In this document: piece after piece, positions 54,454-63,000 of the stretch
Position numbering within the stretch: position 1 is the stretch's first letter
Layout: every line of letters starts with the position of its first letter
Position numbers and translations under genes: made by a program
The notes under the pieces: generated by a model
Told to the model about the DNA's origin: nothing
What the model saw: the letters and a program-made list of their open reading frames with translations, nothing else
Databases searched by the model: none
Origin: Methylovirgula sp. HY1
GTDB taxonomy: Bacteria; Pseudomonadota; Alphaproteobacteria; Rhizobiales; Beijerinckiaceae
NCBI RefSeq assembly: GCF_019343105.1
Contig: NZ_CP073764.1
Coordinates: 1,798,001-1,862,000, forward strand
Reading direction: 5' to 3'
DNA: 64,000 nucleotides

Positions 54454-55620
54454 TCACAAATAGATCTCGGCACCTGCCCCCACATTGATGGATGCGTCTT
54501 TCATCGTCCCCACGATGAAGGCGATCTGATCCTCGGTGAGATGCGTATGAAACGGCAGCACCACCGCACGATCGGCGACTTTTTCGGTTACGAGAAAATC
54601 CTTCTTCCGGTAACCGAGGTCGAAATAATGCGGCTGCAGGTGCAGCGGCACCGAATAAGCAGCCGCCTCTATTTCTTCCTTCGCGAGATCCTCGACGATC
54701 GAATCCCGGCTCGAGCGTGAGAAACGCGTGCCGAGGTGGACGATGTACAAGAACCAATGCACTTCCGTCACATCCGGTCCGATGAATGGATCTTTGATCC
54801 CTTCGAAGGATTTGACGTACTCATAATACCAATATTCGCGGCTCTTACGGCGCGCGAGGATGAGATCGAGCCGCTGCAGCTGCGCCAGAGCAAGCGCCGC
54901 CGCGAGATTGCTCATTGAAGCGCGATAGGCCGGCGCCGAACCGACAACCACGGACGCCCTTTCGTCAGTGCGATGCGACCGGTAGCGGCGCAATGCCATG
55001 AACACGTCTTGATCATCGGTGACGACTATGCCGCCTTCACCGCAGACAAGCGGACCCGGCTGCGAAAAATCGAAGACAGAGCAATCGCCGAAGCTGCCGA
55101 CGAGCGCATCCTTATAGGTCGAGCCAATGGCTTCGCTCGAATCCTCGATCAGAACCAGATTGTTGCGATCGGCAATTTCGCGAAACGCCGTCCACGGCGC
55201 CGGATGGCCATTCACATTGCTGACGACCATGCCCTTGGTCTTATCGCTGATCTTGGCTTCCGCCTTTTCGGGCACCAAGACACCCGACCAATAGTCGATA
55301 TCGGCAAAGACCGGATAGGCGCCGACCAGACTGATGGCGTGATTGATCTCGCGATAAGAGTGCGGCGAGGTGATGACTTCCGCATCCGCCCCGATGCCAT
55401 AGGCATTGAGCACCAGCATCAAGCCAATGGTGCCGCTCGCCACAGCCACCGCATATTTGCGGCCGACATAGGCAGCGAAAGCCTCCTCGAAGGCCTCGAT
55501 CGCAGCGCCGCTCGTGACGTCCGACGATTGCAGAACTTCGTTGACCGCGTCGATTTCGGCTTGCGACATATCAGGATCGGAAAGCGCGATCCAGCTCGGC
55601 CCCCTAGCTTCCTTCATCAC
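54454..55620 (-). CDS. DegT/DnrJ/EryC1-fold protein lacking the catalytic lysine
   Basis: A 388-aa protein of the DegT/StrS sugar aminotransferase fold (fold type I). The region that normally holds the PLP-binding lysine (FSFxPTKxxTxGEGG) reads FDFSQPGPLVCGEGG (residues 183-197), with Gly189 in the lysine position. The Asp that binds the pyridine nitrogen (LIED, Asp160) is kept. So it is not a usual aminotransferase; it may bind PLP-like ligands or be a scaffold. Its ATG overlaps the stop of the gene before it. Confidence 0.85.
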   Translation of the reverse strand: MMKEARGPSWIALSDPDMSQAEIDAVNEVLQSSDVTSGAAIEAFEEAFAAYVGRKYAVAVASGTIGLMLVLNAYGIGADAEVITSPHSYREINHAISLVGAYPVFADIDYWSGVLVPEKAEAKISDKTKGMVVSNVNGHPAPWTAFREIADRNNLVLIEDSSEAIGSTYKDALVGSFGDCSVFDFSQPGPLVCGEGGIVVTDDQDVFMALRRYRSHRTDERASVVVGSAPAYRASMSNLAAALALAQLQRLDLILARRKSREYWYYEYVKSFEGIKDPFIGPDVTEVHWFLYIVHLGTRFSRSSRDSIVEDLAKEEIEAAAYSVPLHLQPHYFDLGYRKKDFLVTEKVADRAVVLPFHTHLTEDQIAFIVGTMKDASINVGAGAEIYL

Positions 55621-55892
55621 GAACCTGCCTTGTTATGCACGACGATAATGCCGGTTGCGATCGATGGATCGCGGGTGATGCTGACGCAATGGTTGATCGC
55701 GCTCACGAGATAAAGCGTGAAGCGCGGAAACTCCTTGTAGGGATGCTCAGCGTCAACATCGCTCGCATCGCAGCGTGTGATCGACACGCCGGGGAATTTC
55801 TGGCGAAAATCCGCCAAGATCGAAGGATCGGCAGCCGGAACTGCCAGAAGCGCTTCGATCTCGCCAAGCTTATCCGCGGTGAGGCCCGTCAT
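55617..55892 (-). CDS. DUF6129-like nif-linked protein, 91 aa
   Basis: A small soluble protein starting MTGLTADKLGEIEALLAVPA and ending TGIIVVHNKAGS, with two cysteines (TRCDASDVDAEHPYKEFPRF, INHCVSI). It resembles a family of short proteins next to nifT in other diazotrophs (DUF6129, by memory). Function unknown. It is 8 nt from nifT and overlaps the DegT-like gene by its stop. Confidence 0.65.
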   Translation of the reverse strand: MTGLTADKLGEIEALLAVPAADPSILADFRQKFPGVSITRCDASDVDAEHPYKEFPRFTLYLVSAINHCVSITRDPSIATGIIVVHNKAGS

Positions 55893-55899
55893 GATCGTC

Positions 55900-56112
55900 T
55901 CATTCTTCGTTCAAGCGGCGGGCTTCCACCGTGCAGGGAATCGCGGTGCCGGCGGGCACTTGCGGCAATTCGAGCTGCCAGCCATTGCCGAGCGTGATGA
56001 TGCCCCCCCACATCTCCGGCTTCTCCATCGACACGATCGGCTCTTCAAGATCCTTCTTCGGGACATAGATCGACAGGATCCCTTCGTGGCTTTTTCTGAT
56101 CATAATTTTCAT
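55900..56112 (-). CDS. nifT: nitrogen fixation protein NifT/FixU
   Basis: A 70-aa protein with the conserved block LSIYVPKKDLEEPIVSMEKPEMWGG and the downstream NGWQLELP. NifT is linked to nif genes in many diazotrophs but has no assigned reaction; mutants show little defect. It lies 40 nt after nifS. Confidence 0.92.
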   Translation of the reverse strand: MKIMIRKSHEGILSIYVPKKDLEEPIVSMEKPEMWGGIITLGNGWQLELPQVPAGTAIPCTVEARRLNEE

Positions 56113-56151
56113 TGTATCCCCATCGATCCATGAGTACCGAGCATCATTGCA

Positions 56152-57288
56152 TCAGGCCGCTATCGCAGCCGCCTCGTTCACGATCCCCGGCAAGATGTCG
56201 AGCAGCGTGTCGATGTCCGCCGCGGTATTGTCGCGGCCGAGAGAAAACCGGACGGAGGCAAGCGCACCGCGCTCGTCGACCCCCATGGCGAGCAACACAT
56301 GTGACGGCGCCGTGCCCGACGACGTGCAAGCAGCACCCGCGGAGGCGCAGACTCCGGCACGATCGAGACGCTCGAGAATCAGCTCGGCCTCGAGATCGCC
56401 GAAACGAATGAAAGTGGTGTTCGACACCCGAACCGCTCCGGCACCATTGACCCGCGCGATCGGCACGCGCTCCAATACGCCTGCTTCGAGTTTGTCGCGC
56501 AAAGCGGCAAGATGCGCCTGCTCGTTCGCGAGCTCATTCTTCGCCAACAGAGCGGCCTTGCCCAGGCCAACAATCCCCGGCACGTTTTCTGTGCCGCCGC
56601 GCCGCGCGCGTTCCTGATGGCCATGAAACAGCGATGGGATCTTCAAGCCTTTGCGCACGAAGAGCGCGCCAATGCCGGTCGGCGCGTGCAATTTATGACC
56701 GGATAAAGAGAGCATATCGACCGGCACTGCCTTGAGATCGATCGCCACCTTGCCTGCCGCCTGCACGGCATCGGTATGAAAGAGAATGCCGCGTGCCTTG
56801 GTCGCTGCGGCAATCGCTTCGATCGGCATCAGAACGCCAGTTTCATTATTCGCCCACATGACGGTCACGAGTGCGGTCTCTGCGGTCATCGCCGCTTCGA
56901 CCGCCGCCGCGTCGAGCTGGCCCTTATCGTCGACAGGAACGTAGGTGACTTTGACGCCTTGCTTTTCGAGATGCGCGAGCAGTTCCATGACTGAGGGATG
57001 CTCGACGCTCGAAGCCACGATGTGGCGGCGATCCGGCTGCATGGCCAACGCACCTTGAATGGCAAAATGGTTCGCCTCGGTTCCGCAACTCGTATAGACG
57101 AGCTCCGGCGGCGTGCAGTTCAAAAGCTGACCAAGCTCACCGCGCGCTTGCATCACGGCTTCTTTGCAGCATTCACCCGCGCGATGCTTGCTCGACGGAT
57201 TGCTCGGGCCATTCTTCAGCGCAGCGAGAATGGCCTCGATAGCCTCAGGCGCGACGCCCGTCGTGGCATTATGGTCGAGATAGATCAT
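56152..57288 (-). CDS. nifS: cysteine desulfurase NifS
   Basis: NifS releases sulfur from cysteine for nitrogenase Fe-S clusters. The PLP lysine is in SLSGHKLHAPTG (Lys199), the substrate-binding SVEHPSV and TDAVQAAG segments precede it, and the catalytic cysteine is in GVCASAGAACTSSG. Length is 378 aa, slightly short of 400 but complete. A 206-nt gap upstream of it has no convincing sigma-54 site, so it may be read from the nifZ promoter. Confidence 0.95.
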   Translation of the reverse strand: MIYLDHNATTGVAPEAIEAILAALKNGPSNPSSKHRAGECCKEAVMQARGELGQLLNCTPPELVYTSCGTEANHFAIQGALAMQPDRRHIVASSVEHPSVMELLAHLEKQGVKVTYVPVDDKGQLDAAAVEAAMTAETALVTVMWANNETGVLMPIEAIAAATKARGILFHTDAVQAAGKVAIDLKAVPVDMLSLSGHKLHAPTGIGALFVRKGLKIPSLFHGHQERARRGGTENVPGIVGLGKAALLAKNELANEQAHLAALRDKLEAGVLERVPIARVNGAGAVRVSNTTFIRFGDLEAELILERLDRAGVCASAGAACTSSGTAPSHVLLAMGVDERGALASVRFSLGRDNTAADIDTLLDILPGIVNEAAAIAA

Positions 57289-57494
57289 GATTTGCGCTCA
57301 CGCCTACAGAATTACTTAGACTGCGGACATATCCGCCGCCTCGAATATCGTGTCATGCGCCTCGCGCTTTCCCCGCAGGAAAACCCAAGCTGCGCGCTCG
57401 AACTTTGGCCACCGAAGACGATTAGGCCGCGCCTTTGAAAGCTGATGCCCGCTTCGTCCCCTTCCATGCCGCTCACACTTTTCGTCATCCCGCG

Positions 57495-57743
57495 CTAGAC
57501 CGGGAGCAGCTCTTCCTCCAGGCAACCGACGACCGTGCGCTCATCGAATTCAACCAGATAAAGCGGCTTGTTCGTCTCCGAAATGGTACCGATATTCACG
57601 ACTTCACCAACATCGCCGCTTTTGACCAGCAAGGCGTCCATCGGCTGATCTGGATAGGATCCATCGTTGAACAGATCGCTCGCCGCGCGTACACGCTGTC
57701 CCCATTGAAATTTTGGCGGCAACGGCCCACCGGGATCAGACAT
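57495..57743 (-). CDS. nifZ: NifZ family protein, second copy
   Basis: An 82-aa NifZ-fold protein: FQWGQRVRAASDLFNDGSYPD, then GDVGEVVNIGT and LYLVEFDERTVVGCLEEEL. NifZ helps form the second P-cluster of MoFe protein. Its ATG overlaps the stop of the first nifZ (TAATG), so the two are coupled. It lacks the C-terminal Lys/Glu-rich tail of the first. Confidence 0.88.
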   Translation of the reverse strand: MSDPGGPLPPKFQWGQRVRAASDLFNDGSYPDQPMDALLVKSGDVGEVVNIGTISETNKPLYLVEFDERTVVGCLEEELLPV

Positions 57744-58078
57744 TATTCGTCTTCCTTCTTGACCGCGGCCTTGACCGGCTTCTTCGGCGCGTCATCTTCA
57801 TCCTCGTCGACACCTTCCAGCTCTTTGGCTTTCATGCCGACCTTATTGCCGGTGAGAATGAACTCGACGCCATAAATGTAATGTTGCTGCAGAAACGTGC
57901 CGATATTGCAGACAAATCCCTCTTCGCCTTTTTTCGCCAAGACATCGCCGACGTCTTTGCCGCAGAAAGTCCCGTCGTTTCTGATCGTTTTCTTCGCCCG
58001 GACCCGCTGGCCATAATTGAAGCGCGGCGGCTCGTTGAGCTCGACGACAGAAGGGTCCTCGCGGCTGATGCTCGTCAT
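57743..58078 (-). CDS. nifZ: NifZ family protein, first copy
   Basis: A 111-aa NifZ relative with FNYGQRVRAKKTIRNDGTFCGKDVGD, then VCNIGTFLQQHYIYGVEFI and an acidic/lysine-rich tail (EDEDDAPKKPVKAAVKKEDE). Two nifZ genes in tandem are unusual. A possible sigma-54 promoter and a GAGGAG ribosome site precede it. Confidence 0.87.
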   Translation of the reverse strand: MTSISREDPSVVELNEPPRFNYGQRVRAKKTIRNDGTFCGKDVGDVLAKKGEEGFVCNIGTFLQQHYIYGVEFILTGNKVGMKAKELEGVDEDEDDAPKKPVKAAVKKEDE

Positions 58079-58105
58079 CTCGTTACTCCTCGCTCTCGTC
58101 AGTTA

Positions 58106-58121
58106 AGCACATGCCATGCCA
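58106..58121 (-). promoter_or_regulatory. possible sigma-54 promoter before nifZ
   Basis: On the minus strand TGGCATGGCATGTGCT matches -24/-12 with GG and GC 10 nt apart and one mismatch in each box. The predicted transcript would begin about 15-20 nt before the first nifZ. No TGT-N10-ACA activator site was found in the 220 nt above it, so it may be weak or unreal. Confidence 0.4.
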
Positions 58122-58341
58122 ATCTGACGTCCGCGCTCCCGGCTGGCGAGCCACAGCCCATGCTTCCCACACCGCGTTTTGGGCAGAGCGGCATGGCATT
58201 AATGCGAAAGCGGAAAGAGCGCGTTCGCCACTTCCGCGTCCTGGCGGAGCGTGCGCATGTCGAGAACCGCAACCTGCGAAGGCGATCGCCGCAAAGTCGA
58301 TCAAGACAACGCGGGCGTCGCCGGACGCCTCTTCCGTAGCC

Positions 58342-59133
58342 TCAACGCAAATGCGATTCCGAGGCCGCCGGCCCATCGAAAGCCGGACCGCTTAAGCGCT
58401 GGACAACGCATTCGCGGACCATAGGATCGGGGTCGTCAATCAAAGCCGAAAGGCGATCCGCGCCAATCCGGCTGGCAACTTCGTAACGAACCCGCCAATC
58501 CTCGTCGTGGATCAAGGCATCGAGCTGTTCCGGCGCGAGCCGCTCGGCCACGCCGAGCCGGACTTGGGCATCAAGATCGCCCACCATACGCATGAGCCAA
58601 GTCGGATCGATGCGGGCCGCGACGGTACGGCGAACCTGAACTTCCTTGTCGTGAATCATCATCGGCAGAATTGCCGGCGACAACCGCCGCGCAATCATTG
58701 TGCGCACATAATAATCCGGATCATTGATCATGCCGACCAATTCCGAATCGTCCAGGCGCGAGACAATTCTGATCCGCACTTCGCGATGCGGGTCATTGCG
58801 CAGCTTTGCGAGATAGCTGCGCGGCAGGCGCGATGCCGCAACCCAGCGGACGGTCTCGTCAGGATCGTCGAGCATGGGCGGCAAGCGGAACACGTCGGCA
58901 TGTTTGCTGGCGATGGCGCGCGTCTCGAAATAGCCATCCTGCAAATGCGCGTTGGCGAGGCCAGGATTACGCTCGAAGAAGCGAACGATGCGCCGAACGT
59001 AGCGATCGTAGACGCAGGCCTTCTTGAATTCGCATTTGCCCTCGGCAAGCAGCGCCTGATAGCGGCAGCTGTCGCAAGTGAACTCGCGCCCCTGCCAATC
59101 GCGCGCTTCGTCGGCGTCATTGTCAGTCTGCAT
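58342..59133 (-). CDS. LRV Fe-S protein (leucine-rich repeat variant)
   Basis: A 263-aa protein of the type first seen beside nif genes in Azotobacter. The N-terminal domain holds C20, C23, C34 and C40 (CDSCRYQALLAEGKCEFKKAC), a [4Fe-4S] site. The rest is made of about eight 24-residue LRV repeats (such as DDPDETVRWVAASRL, IHDKEVQVRRTVAARI). It may be a scaffold or interaction protein. Its ATG lies inside the TPR gene (11-nt overlap). Confidence 0.88.
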   Translation of the reverse strand: MQTDNDADEARDWQGREFTCDSCRYQALLAEGKCEFKKACVYDRYVRRIVRFFERNPGLANAHLQDGYFETRAIASKHADVFRLPPMLDDPDETVRWVAASRLPRSYLAKLRNDPHREVRIRIVSRLDDSELVGMINDPDYYVRTMIARRLSPAILPMMIHDKEVQVRRTVAARIDPTWLMRMVGDLDAQVRLGVAERLAPEQLDALIHDEDWRVRYEVASRIGADRLSALIDDPDPMVRECVVQRLSGPAFDGPAASESHLR

Positions 59134-59662
59134 CGTCGTCGTCCTTCTCCAACATCCGTTGGTGGACTTCAAGAAGCAAAGTCGCCCCAATCTTGTCGGT
59201 CGGATCGAGATCGAGCAGCTTCATCGCGGCGGCGAGCCCTTCCTCGAGATTGCCGAGGCGCATCTGCAGATAAGCATAGCCTTTTAGGACGAACATATAG
59301 AAGCGCGGCATCATGTCGTCATAACTGCCGAACGCCGCGTCGTCCTTGCGCACCTCCCGCCAATCTTCCCGTAGATTATTGTGATGCGCTGCCTCTACAA
59401 GACAGACAAGCGCAACCTCCAGACATTCCTCCAATCGGCCCTTATAGAAATAGAATCGATAAAGTCCGATCAGAACCGCAGGATGCCCCGGAGCGATCGT
59501 CTCGGCCGCGCGCAAATGCTCCAGCGCCTTTTCACTATGCGCATAGCATTCCGCCGCGGCCTTGAGATGATCCTGCGCGGCGGCCGGAAGGCCACCCCCG
59601 AGCAGCGCCTCGACTTCGTCCTGCAGAGGCACGCGCTCGGCTAGTGCGACCCCCGTCGCCAT
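59123..59662 (-). CDS. TPR protein of the nif cluster
   Basis: A 179-aa helical protein with tetratricopeptide-like pairs (CYAHSEKALEHLRAAETIAPGHPAVLIGL, FYFYKGRLEECLEVALVCL, LKGYAYLQMRLGNLEEGLAAAMKLLDLDP). Homologues beside nif genes are known but without role. The C-terminus is very acidic. It overlaps the LRV gene. Confidence 0.8.
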   Translation of the reverse strand: MATGVALAERVPLQDEVEALLGGGLPAAAQDHLKAAAECYAHSEKALEHLRAAETIAPGHPAVLIGLYRFYFYKGRLEECLEVALVCLVEAAHHNNLREDWREVRKDDAAFGSYDDMMPRFYMFVLKGYAYLQMRLGNLEEGLAAAMKLLDLDPTDKIGATLLLEVHQRMLEKDDDDAD

Positions 59663-59677
59663 CTCCCCCCTCCCTCA

Positions 59678-60043
59678 TCAATGCTCGTGAGGAAGGCCCG
59701 GCACGTCATGCGAGTGACTATGGCTGCCGCAGGTGGAGACCTTCTTGGGATCTTGAAATTTGAAGCCGGACGACGTCGCTGTTTCCTGAAAGTCCATCGT
59801 CACGTCTTGCAGCAGAACGCAGCTCTGTTCCGGCAGGAAGAATTTCATGCCGTTGACTTCGTGGACCGACTCGCCATTCGCGGGCGCATTGGCGACTTCG
59901 AATTCAGCGGAAAGGCCTGAGCAGCCGCCAGGAGCCACCGAAAGACGAAGACCACTCGTCGGGCCGCCGTCAAACCGCAGCATGCGCCGAACGAATTTTT
60001 CGGCAGCGGGAGTAATTGTGAGATTGAGACTGTTCATGATCAT
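59678..60043 (-). CDS. HesB/IscA-type Fe-S protein of the nif cluster
   Basis: A 121-aa A-type carrier: [27 protein letters not shown], then [23 protein letters not shown]. The first Cys (GGCSG) is present, but the C-terminal CxC is CGSHSHSH: one cysteine is replaced and a histidine-rich tail ([15 protein letters not shown]) follows. It may use His as a ligand. The ATG overlaps the stop of the ferredoxin gene (ATGA). Confidence 0.88.
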   Translation of the reverse strand: MIMNSLNLTITPAAEKFVRRMLRFDGGPTSGLRLSVAPGGCSGLSAEFEVANAPANGESVHEVNGMKFFLPEQSCVLLQDVTMDFQETATSSGFKFQDPKKVSTCGSHSHSHDVPGLPHEH

Positions 60044-60264
60044 GCCGCTGGGGGTTGGTAGCGAGGATAGGACTCATCGACGATGCAAGTCTCTTCAACC
60101 GGGCAAATCAAAGCGCATTGCGGATCGTCATGGAAACCGATGCATTCGGTGCATTTCGCCGGATCGATGACATAAATGCCTTCGCCGGCACTGATCGCCT
60201 CATTCGGGCATTCTGCCTCGCATGCGGAGCAATTCACGCAGGAGACAGCAATTTTCAAAGACAT
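60040..60264 (-). CDS. 2[4Fe-4S] ferredoxin downstream of nifB
   Basis: A 74-aa bacterial-type ferredoxin. First cluster C-x2-C-x2-C-x3-C ([12 protein letters not shown]), second C-x2-C-x8-C-x3-C ([18 protein letters not shown]), then one additional Cys (EETC). It very likely donates electrons in the NifB reaction or to nitrogenase. It lies 81 nt after nifB and overlaps the IscA-like gene. Confidence 0.92.
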   Translation of the reverse strand: MSLKIAVSCVNCSACEAECPNEAISAGEGIYVIDPAKCTECIGFHDDPQCALICPVEETCIVDESYPRYQPPAA

Positions 60265-60286
60265 GGCCCGGTCCTTTTTCTAGGTT

Positions 60287-60324
60287 GGCCGAGGCGCCAC
60301 GACCAATCGTGCGGCGCCTCGGCC
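60287..60324. terminator. hairpin between nifB and ferredoxin genes
   Basis: Inverted arms GGCCGAGGCGCC and GGCGCCTCGGCC, extended by ACGA/TCGT in the loop, form a strong stem. No T-run follows on the minus strand, so it is more likely an mRNA-processing or stabilising element than a complete terminator. Confidence 0.6.
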
Positions 60325-60345
60325 TAGTTTCGGGAGCGGAAGAAA

Positions 60346-61929
60346 TTACTCAGCCGCGATCATGTCCTTGGCGACTTCGCCGGGGCGGATCTCAGCGTCA
60401 CCCTTGTCGACGTGGGTGATCGAGCCGTCCTTGACGCCTTCGAGGTAGCGCTTGAAGTAGGTGATCGCCGACTTCTCGATGAACTCATGCGCGAATTCGT
60501 CGACAGCCTCGATACCAGCCGCAAGAAGATCCTTCTTCGGGCAACCACCAATCTTCGCGACGAAGACCGCATGGCAGTCCTTGATCGCGCGGATGACGGT
60601 CTCGAGAGCGTCTTCCTCGCCGTAACCGCCCTGGCAATACAGGTCGACACGACGGTGACCGATGAAGTGGGCGCCCTTGCCGGTGCTCAGCTCATAGATC
60701 TGGAATTCGGTCGCATGACCGAAGTGCTCATTGATGCGGCCCGAACCCTTGGTCGCGACTGCGACGAGGATCTTGATGTCGCTTTCTTCGCCCGAGAGGA
60801 TCTGCAGCTCGCTGGCCTTCGCACCGGCGACGGCAACGCGCTCTTCTTCGACACGCTGCTGATAGGCCTTGCGGGTCTCGAGGTCGTAGTTGACCTCCAT
60901 CTGCATGATCTTCTCAGTGGTGAATTCAGCCGAACGATCTTCACCGAGAAGGCCAACGGCGTCAGCACGGCACTGACGGCAATGGCGCATCATGTTCATT
61001 TCGCCTTCGCACTTGTCCTGAAGCTTCTTGAGCTCCTGGGCCGTCGGGCCGCGCTGGCCGGTGAGGCCGAACACGGTGCCGTGCTCAGCCGCGGAGATCA
61101 GCGGCATGATGTTGTGCAAGAAGGCGCCACGGCCCTTCACGGCCCGGTTCACTTCGACCAGATGGTCGTCGTTGACGCCGGGGATCATAACCGAGTTGAT
61201 CTTCGACAAGATGCCACGCTCGGTGAGCATCTCAAGACCCTGCATCTGACGCTCGGTGAGGATCTTCGCGCCATCGCGGCCGGTGTAGCGCTTATGCTTG
61301 TAGAAGACCCACGGATAGATCTTCGCGCCGACGTCCGGATCGACCATGTTCACGGTGATCGTGACGTGATCGACATTATACTTGGCGATCGTGTCGACGT
61401 GATCGGGAAGGGTCAGACCATTGGTCGAAAGGCAGAGCTTGATGTCCGGCGCGGTACGGGCAATGAGCTCGAAGGTCTTGAAGGTCTTTTCCGGGTTGGC
61501 GAGCGGATCGCCCGGGCCGGCAATGCCGAGCACCGTCATCTGCGGGATCGTCGAAGCGACGGCGAGCACCTTCTTCGCGGCCTGTTCCGGCGTCAGACGC
61601 TCGGAGACGACGCCCGGACGCGATTCATTGGCGCAATCATATTTGCGGTTGCAGTAGTTGCATTGAATGTTGCAAGCCGGAGCAACCGAAACGTGCATGC
61701 GGGCGTAGTGGTGATGCGCCTCTTCGCTGTAGCACGGATGGTTCTTGACCTTTTCCCAGATTTCGGGCGGAAGATCGTTTTCGCCAGCCTCAGTGCCGCA
61801 GCTCGCCTTTTTGCCGCCGTCGCTGTTGGTCTCGCAGCCCTTGTGCTCGGCCATCTTCTTCATGATCTCGTCGGCCGTCGCGCCCGCCTTTACGGCCGCC
61901 TCAGCGACCTCGCGTTCTGTCAATTCCAT
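60346..61929 (-). CDS. nifB: nitrogenase cofactor biosynthesis protein NifB
   Basis: NifB fuses two [4Fe-4S] clusters and inserts carbide to make NifB-co, the precursor of FeMo-co. The radical SAM motif CNIQCNYC (Cys86, 90, 93) and [12 protein letters not shown] (SAM-binding) are in place. The K-cluster cysteines are spread over the N-terminal half. The C-terminal 120 residues are the NifX-like cofactor-binding domain ([27 protein letters not shown]). Length is 527 aa, normal. Confidence 0.97.
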   Translation of the reverse strand: MELTEREVAEAAVKAGATADEIMKKMAEHKGCETNSDGGKKASCGTEAGENDLPPEIWEKVKNHPCYSEEAHHHYARMHVSVAPACNIQCNYCNRKYDCANESRPGVVSERLTPEQAAKKVLAVASTIPQMTVLGIAGPGDPLANPEKTFKTFELIARTAPDIKLCLSTNGLTLPDHVDTIAKYNVDHVTITVNMVDPDVGAKIYPWVFYKHKRYTGRDGAKILTERQMQGLEMLTERGILSKINSVMIPGVNDDHLVEVNRAVKGRGAFLHNIMPLISAAEHGTVFGLTGQRGPTAQELKKLQDKCEGEMNMMRHCRQCRADAVGLLGEDRSAEFTTEKIMQMEVNYDLETRKAYQQRVEEERVAVAGAKASELQILSGEESDIKILVAVATKGSGRINEHFGHATEFQIYELSTGKGAHFIGHRRVDLYCQGGYGEEDALETVIRAIKDCHAVFVAKIGGCPKKDLLAAGIEAVDEFAHEFIEKSAITYFKRYLEGVKDGSITHVDKGDAEIRPGEVAKDMIAAE

Positions 61930-62046
61930 GTCCGATCCTCGCTTTTCGCTCGAACCTATTGGTCTCAAAGGGCGTGCGTAGCTCCGCCCTCACCGCCGAT
62001 AAGCTCAGTCCGATCTCGCCAGGCAAGATCGCTTGGAACAAGTGGC

Positions 62047-62062
62047 AGCAACTCGCGTGCCA
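62047..62062 (-). promoter_or_regulatory. sigma-54 promoter of nifB
   Basis: On the minus strand this reads TGGCACGCGAGTTGCT, a perfect -24/-12 match (TGGCACG-N4-TTGCW). It lies about 118 nt before the nifB start, so the leader is about 105 nt long. A NifA site lies 70 nt upstream. Confidence 0.9.
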
Positions 62063-62101
62063 ATAATATTTGGCCATCAACATGTTGAAGTTAAAGTGTG
62101 T

Positions 62102-62335
62102 TTAGCCTAGAAGCCCTGTCGCGATGCTGACAGGCGAAAAATGCCGCCCGCACGGCATGTTTGAAACGCGACACTTGCGCTGGTGGGTCGCCAAACGCAG
62201 GGTGCGGGCTACCACACCGTCGAAGACCAGGTATGGCGGCTTTTGCGGCTGCGCCGACGCAATAGTCTCGAACAGCCGCGGGTCGGCCAAACGGCTCAGG
62301 GCCGGCGTGTGCATCGCCAGCCCTGTCATCACCAT
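62102..62335 (-). CDS. possible small protein between fdxN and nifB
   Basis: A frame of 77 codons starting MVMTGLAMHTPALSRLAD, 21 nt after fdxN. There is no clear ribosome site. Its 3' end covers the NifA binding site, which argues against it. Its middle (PRLFETIASAQPQKPPYLVFDGVVART) looks more protein-like than most shadow frames. Low confidence. Confidence 0.25.
   Translation of the reverse strand: MVMTGLAMHTPALSRLADPRLFETIASAQPQKPPYLVFDGVVARTLRLATHQRKCRVSNMPCGRHFSPVSIATGLLG
62117..62132. promoter_or_regulatory. NifA upstream activator sequence of nifB
   Basis: TGTCGCGATGCTGACA is an exact TGT-N10-ACA site, with centre about 70 nt upstream of the -24 box, the normal distance for NifA enhancer sites. 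Confidence 0.85.
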
Positions 62336-62356
62336 CTCTGAAAAAGAGATTCGGGA

Positions 62357-62551
62357 TTATGCAGGAACGCAAGTCGCGGGAACGGGGCAGACCGTGTCGC
62401 ATTGCGGGTGCTCGAACGAACCCTCGCACTCGGTGCACTTCTTGGGGTCGATCACATAGGTTTCGTTCTTGAACGAGATCGCCGCATTGGGGCACTCGAA
62501 TTCGCAAGCGCCGCAAACCGTGCATTGAGACGCGATGATCTTGTAAGACAT
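62357..62551 (-). CDS. fdxN: 2[4Fe-4S] ferredoxin FdxN
   Basis: A 64-aa ferredoxin: [12 protein letters not shown] and [23 protein letters not shown]. The second motif C-x2-C-x8-C-x3-C is that of FdxN-like ferredoxins linked to nifB. It is the first gene after nifA, with its own sigma-54 promoter about 190 nt upstream. Confidence 0.93.
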   Translation of the reverse strand: MSYKIIASQCTVCGACEFECPNAAISFKNETYVIDPKKCTECEGSFEHPQCDTVCPVPATCVPA

Positions 62552-62737
62552 GTCAGATCTCCTCGAACTTAAGGGCCGAAGCTAGCGGCCAAATGTCTTG
62601 CCTTTGTCGCGAGCAGAAGCCAATCCTCCGCCGGAAACGCCAAAGGCTCGCCCTCGCCCGATTGCGCCGACAGTGCCGGGACTATGTCGTTAAGTTAGTC
62701 CAGCAACCTGCCGCGACGCGCGACGTCGCCGCCATCG

Positions 62738-62753
62738 AGCAAGTTCCAAGCCA
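62738..62753 (-). promoter_or_regulatory. sigma-54 promoter of fdxN
   Basis: On the minus strand TGGCTTGGAACTTGCT has the correct GG/GC spacing, perfect -12 TTGCT, and one or two mismatches in the -24 TGGCAC. The leader would be about 175 nt. Confidence 0.7.
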
Positions 62754-62914
62754 CGGCTGAACACGCCACACGACAGAGCCTTACGAGGCCTCGGAATAAA
62801 TGATTTATCTATTTGAACTATATAATATTTTTGTTGACGATCCCGGGCAGCGGCGGGCGCCGAAGGCAAAGGAATCACCGGCAAAATCTATGTCGTAGAC
62901 GTCATTTTTCGCGA

Positions 62915-62930
62915 TGTCGGACCTGCGACA
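62915..62930. promoter_or_regulatory. NifA upstream activator sequence of fdxN
   Basis: TGTCGGACCTGCGACA is an exact TGT-N10-ACA site 165-170 nt upstream of the -24 box, within the usual enhancer range. Confidence 0.75.
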
Positions 62931-63000
62931 CGCGCGATCGGTTTGATAGAGCCGGATGTATTCACTCGGAATCGTCCTTCGGCTCTATCTCGTTATTTTA

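Noticed and set aside
58083-58376. Possible small gene between nifZ and the LRV gene
   Set aside because: It overlaps the LRV 3' end and has no ribosome site or recognisable features; the region is better read as a promoter.
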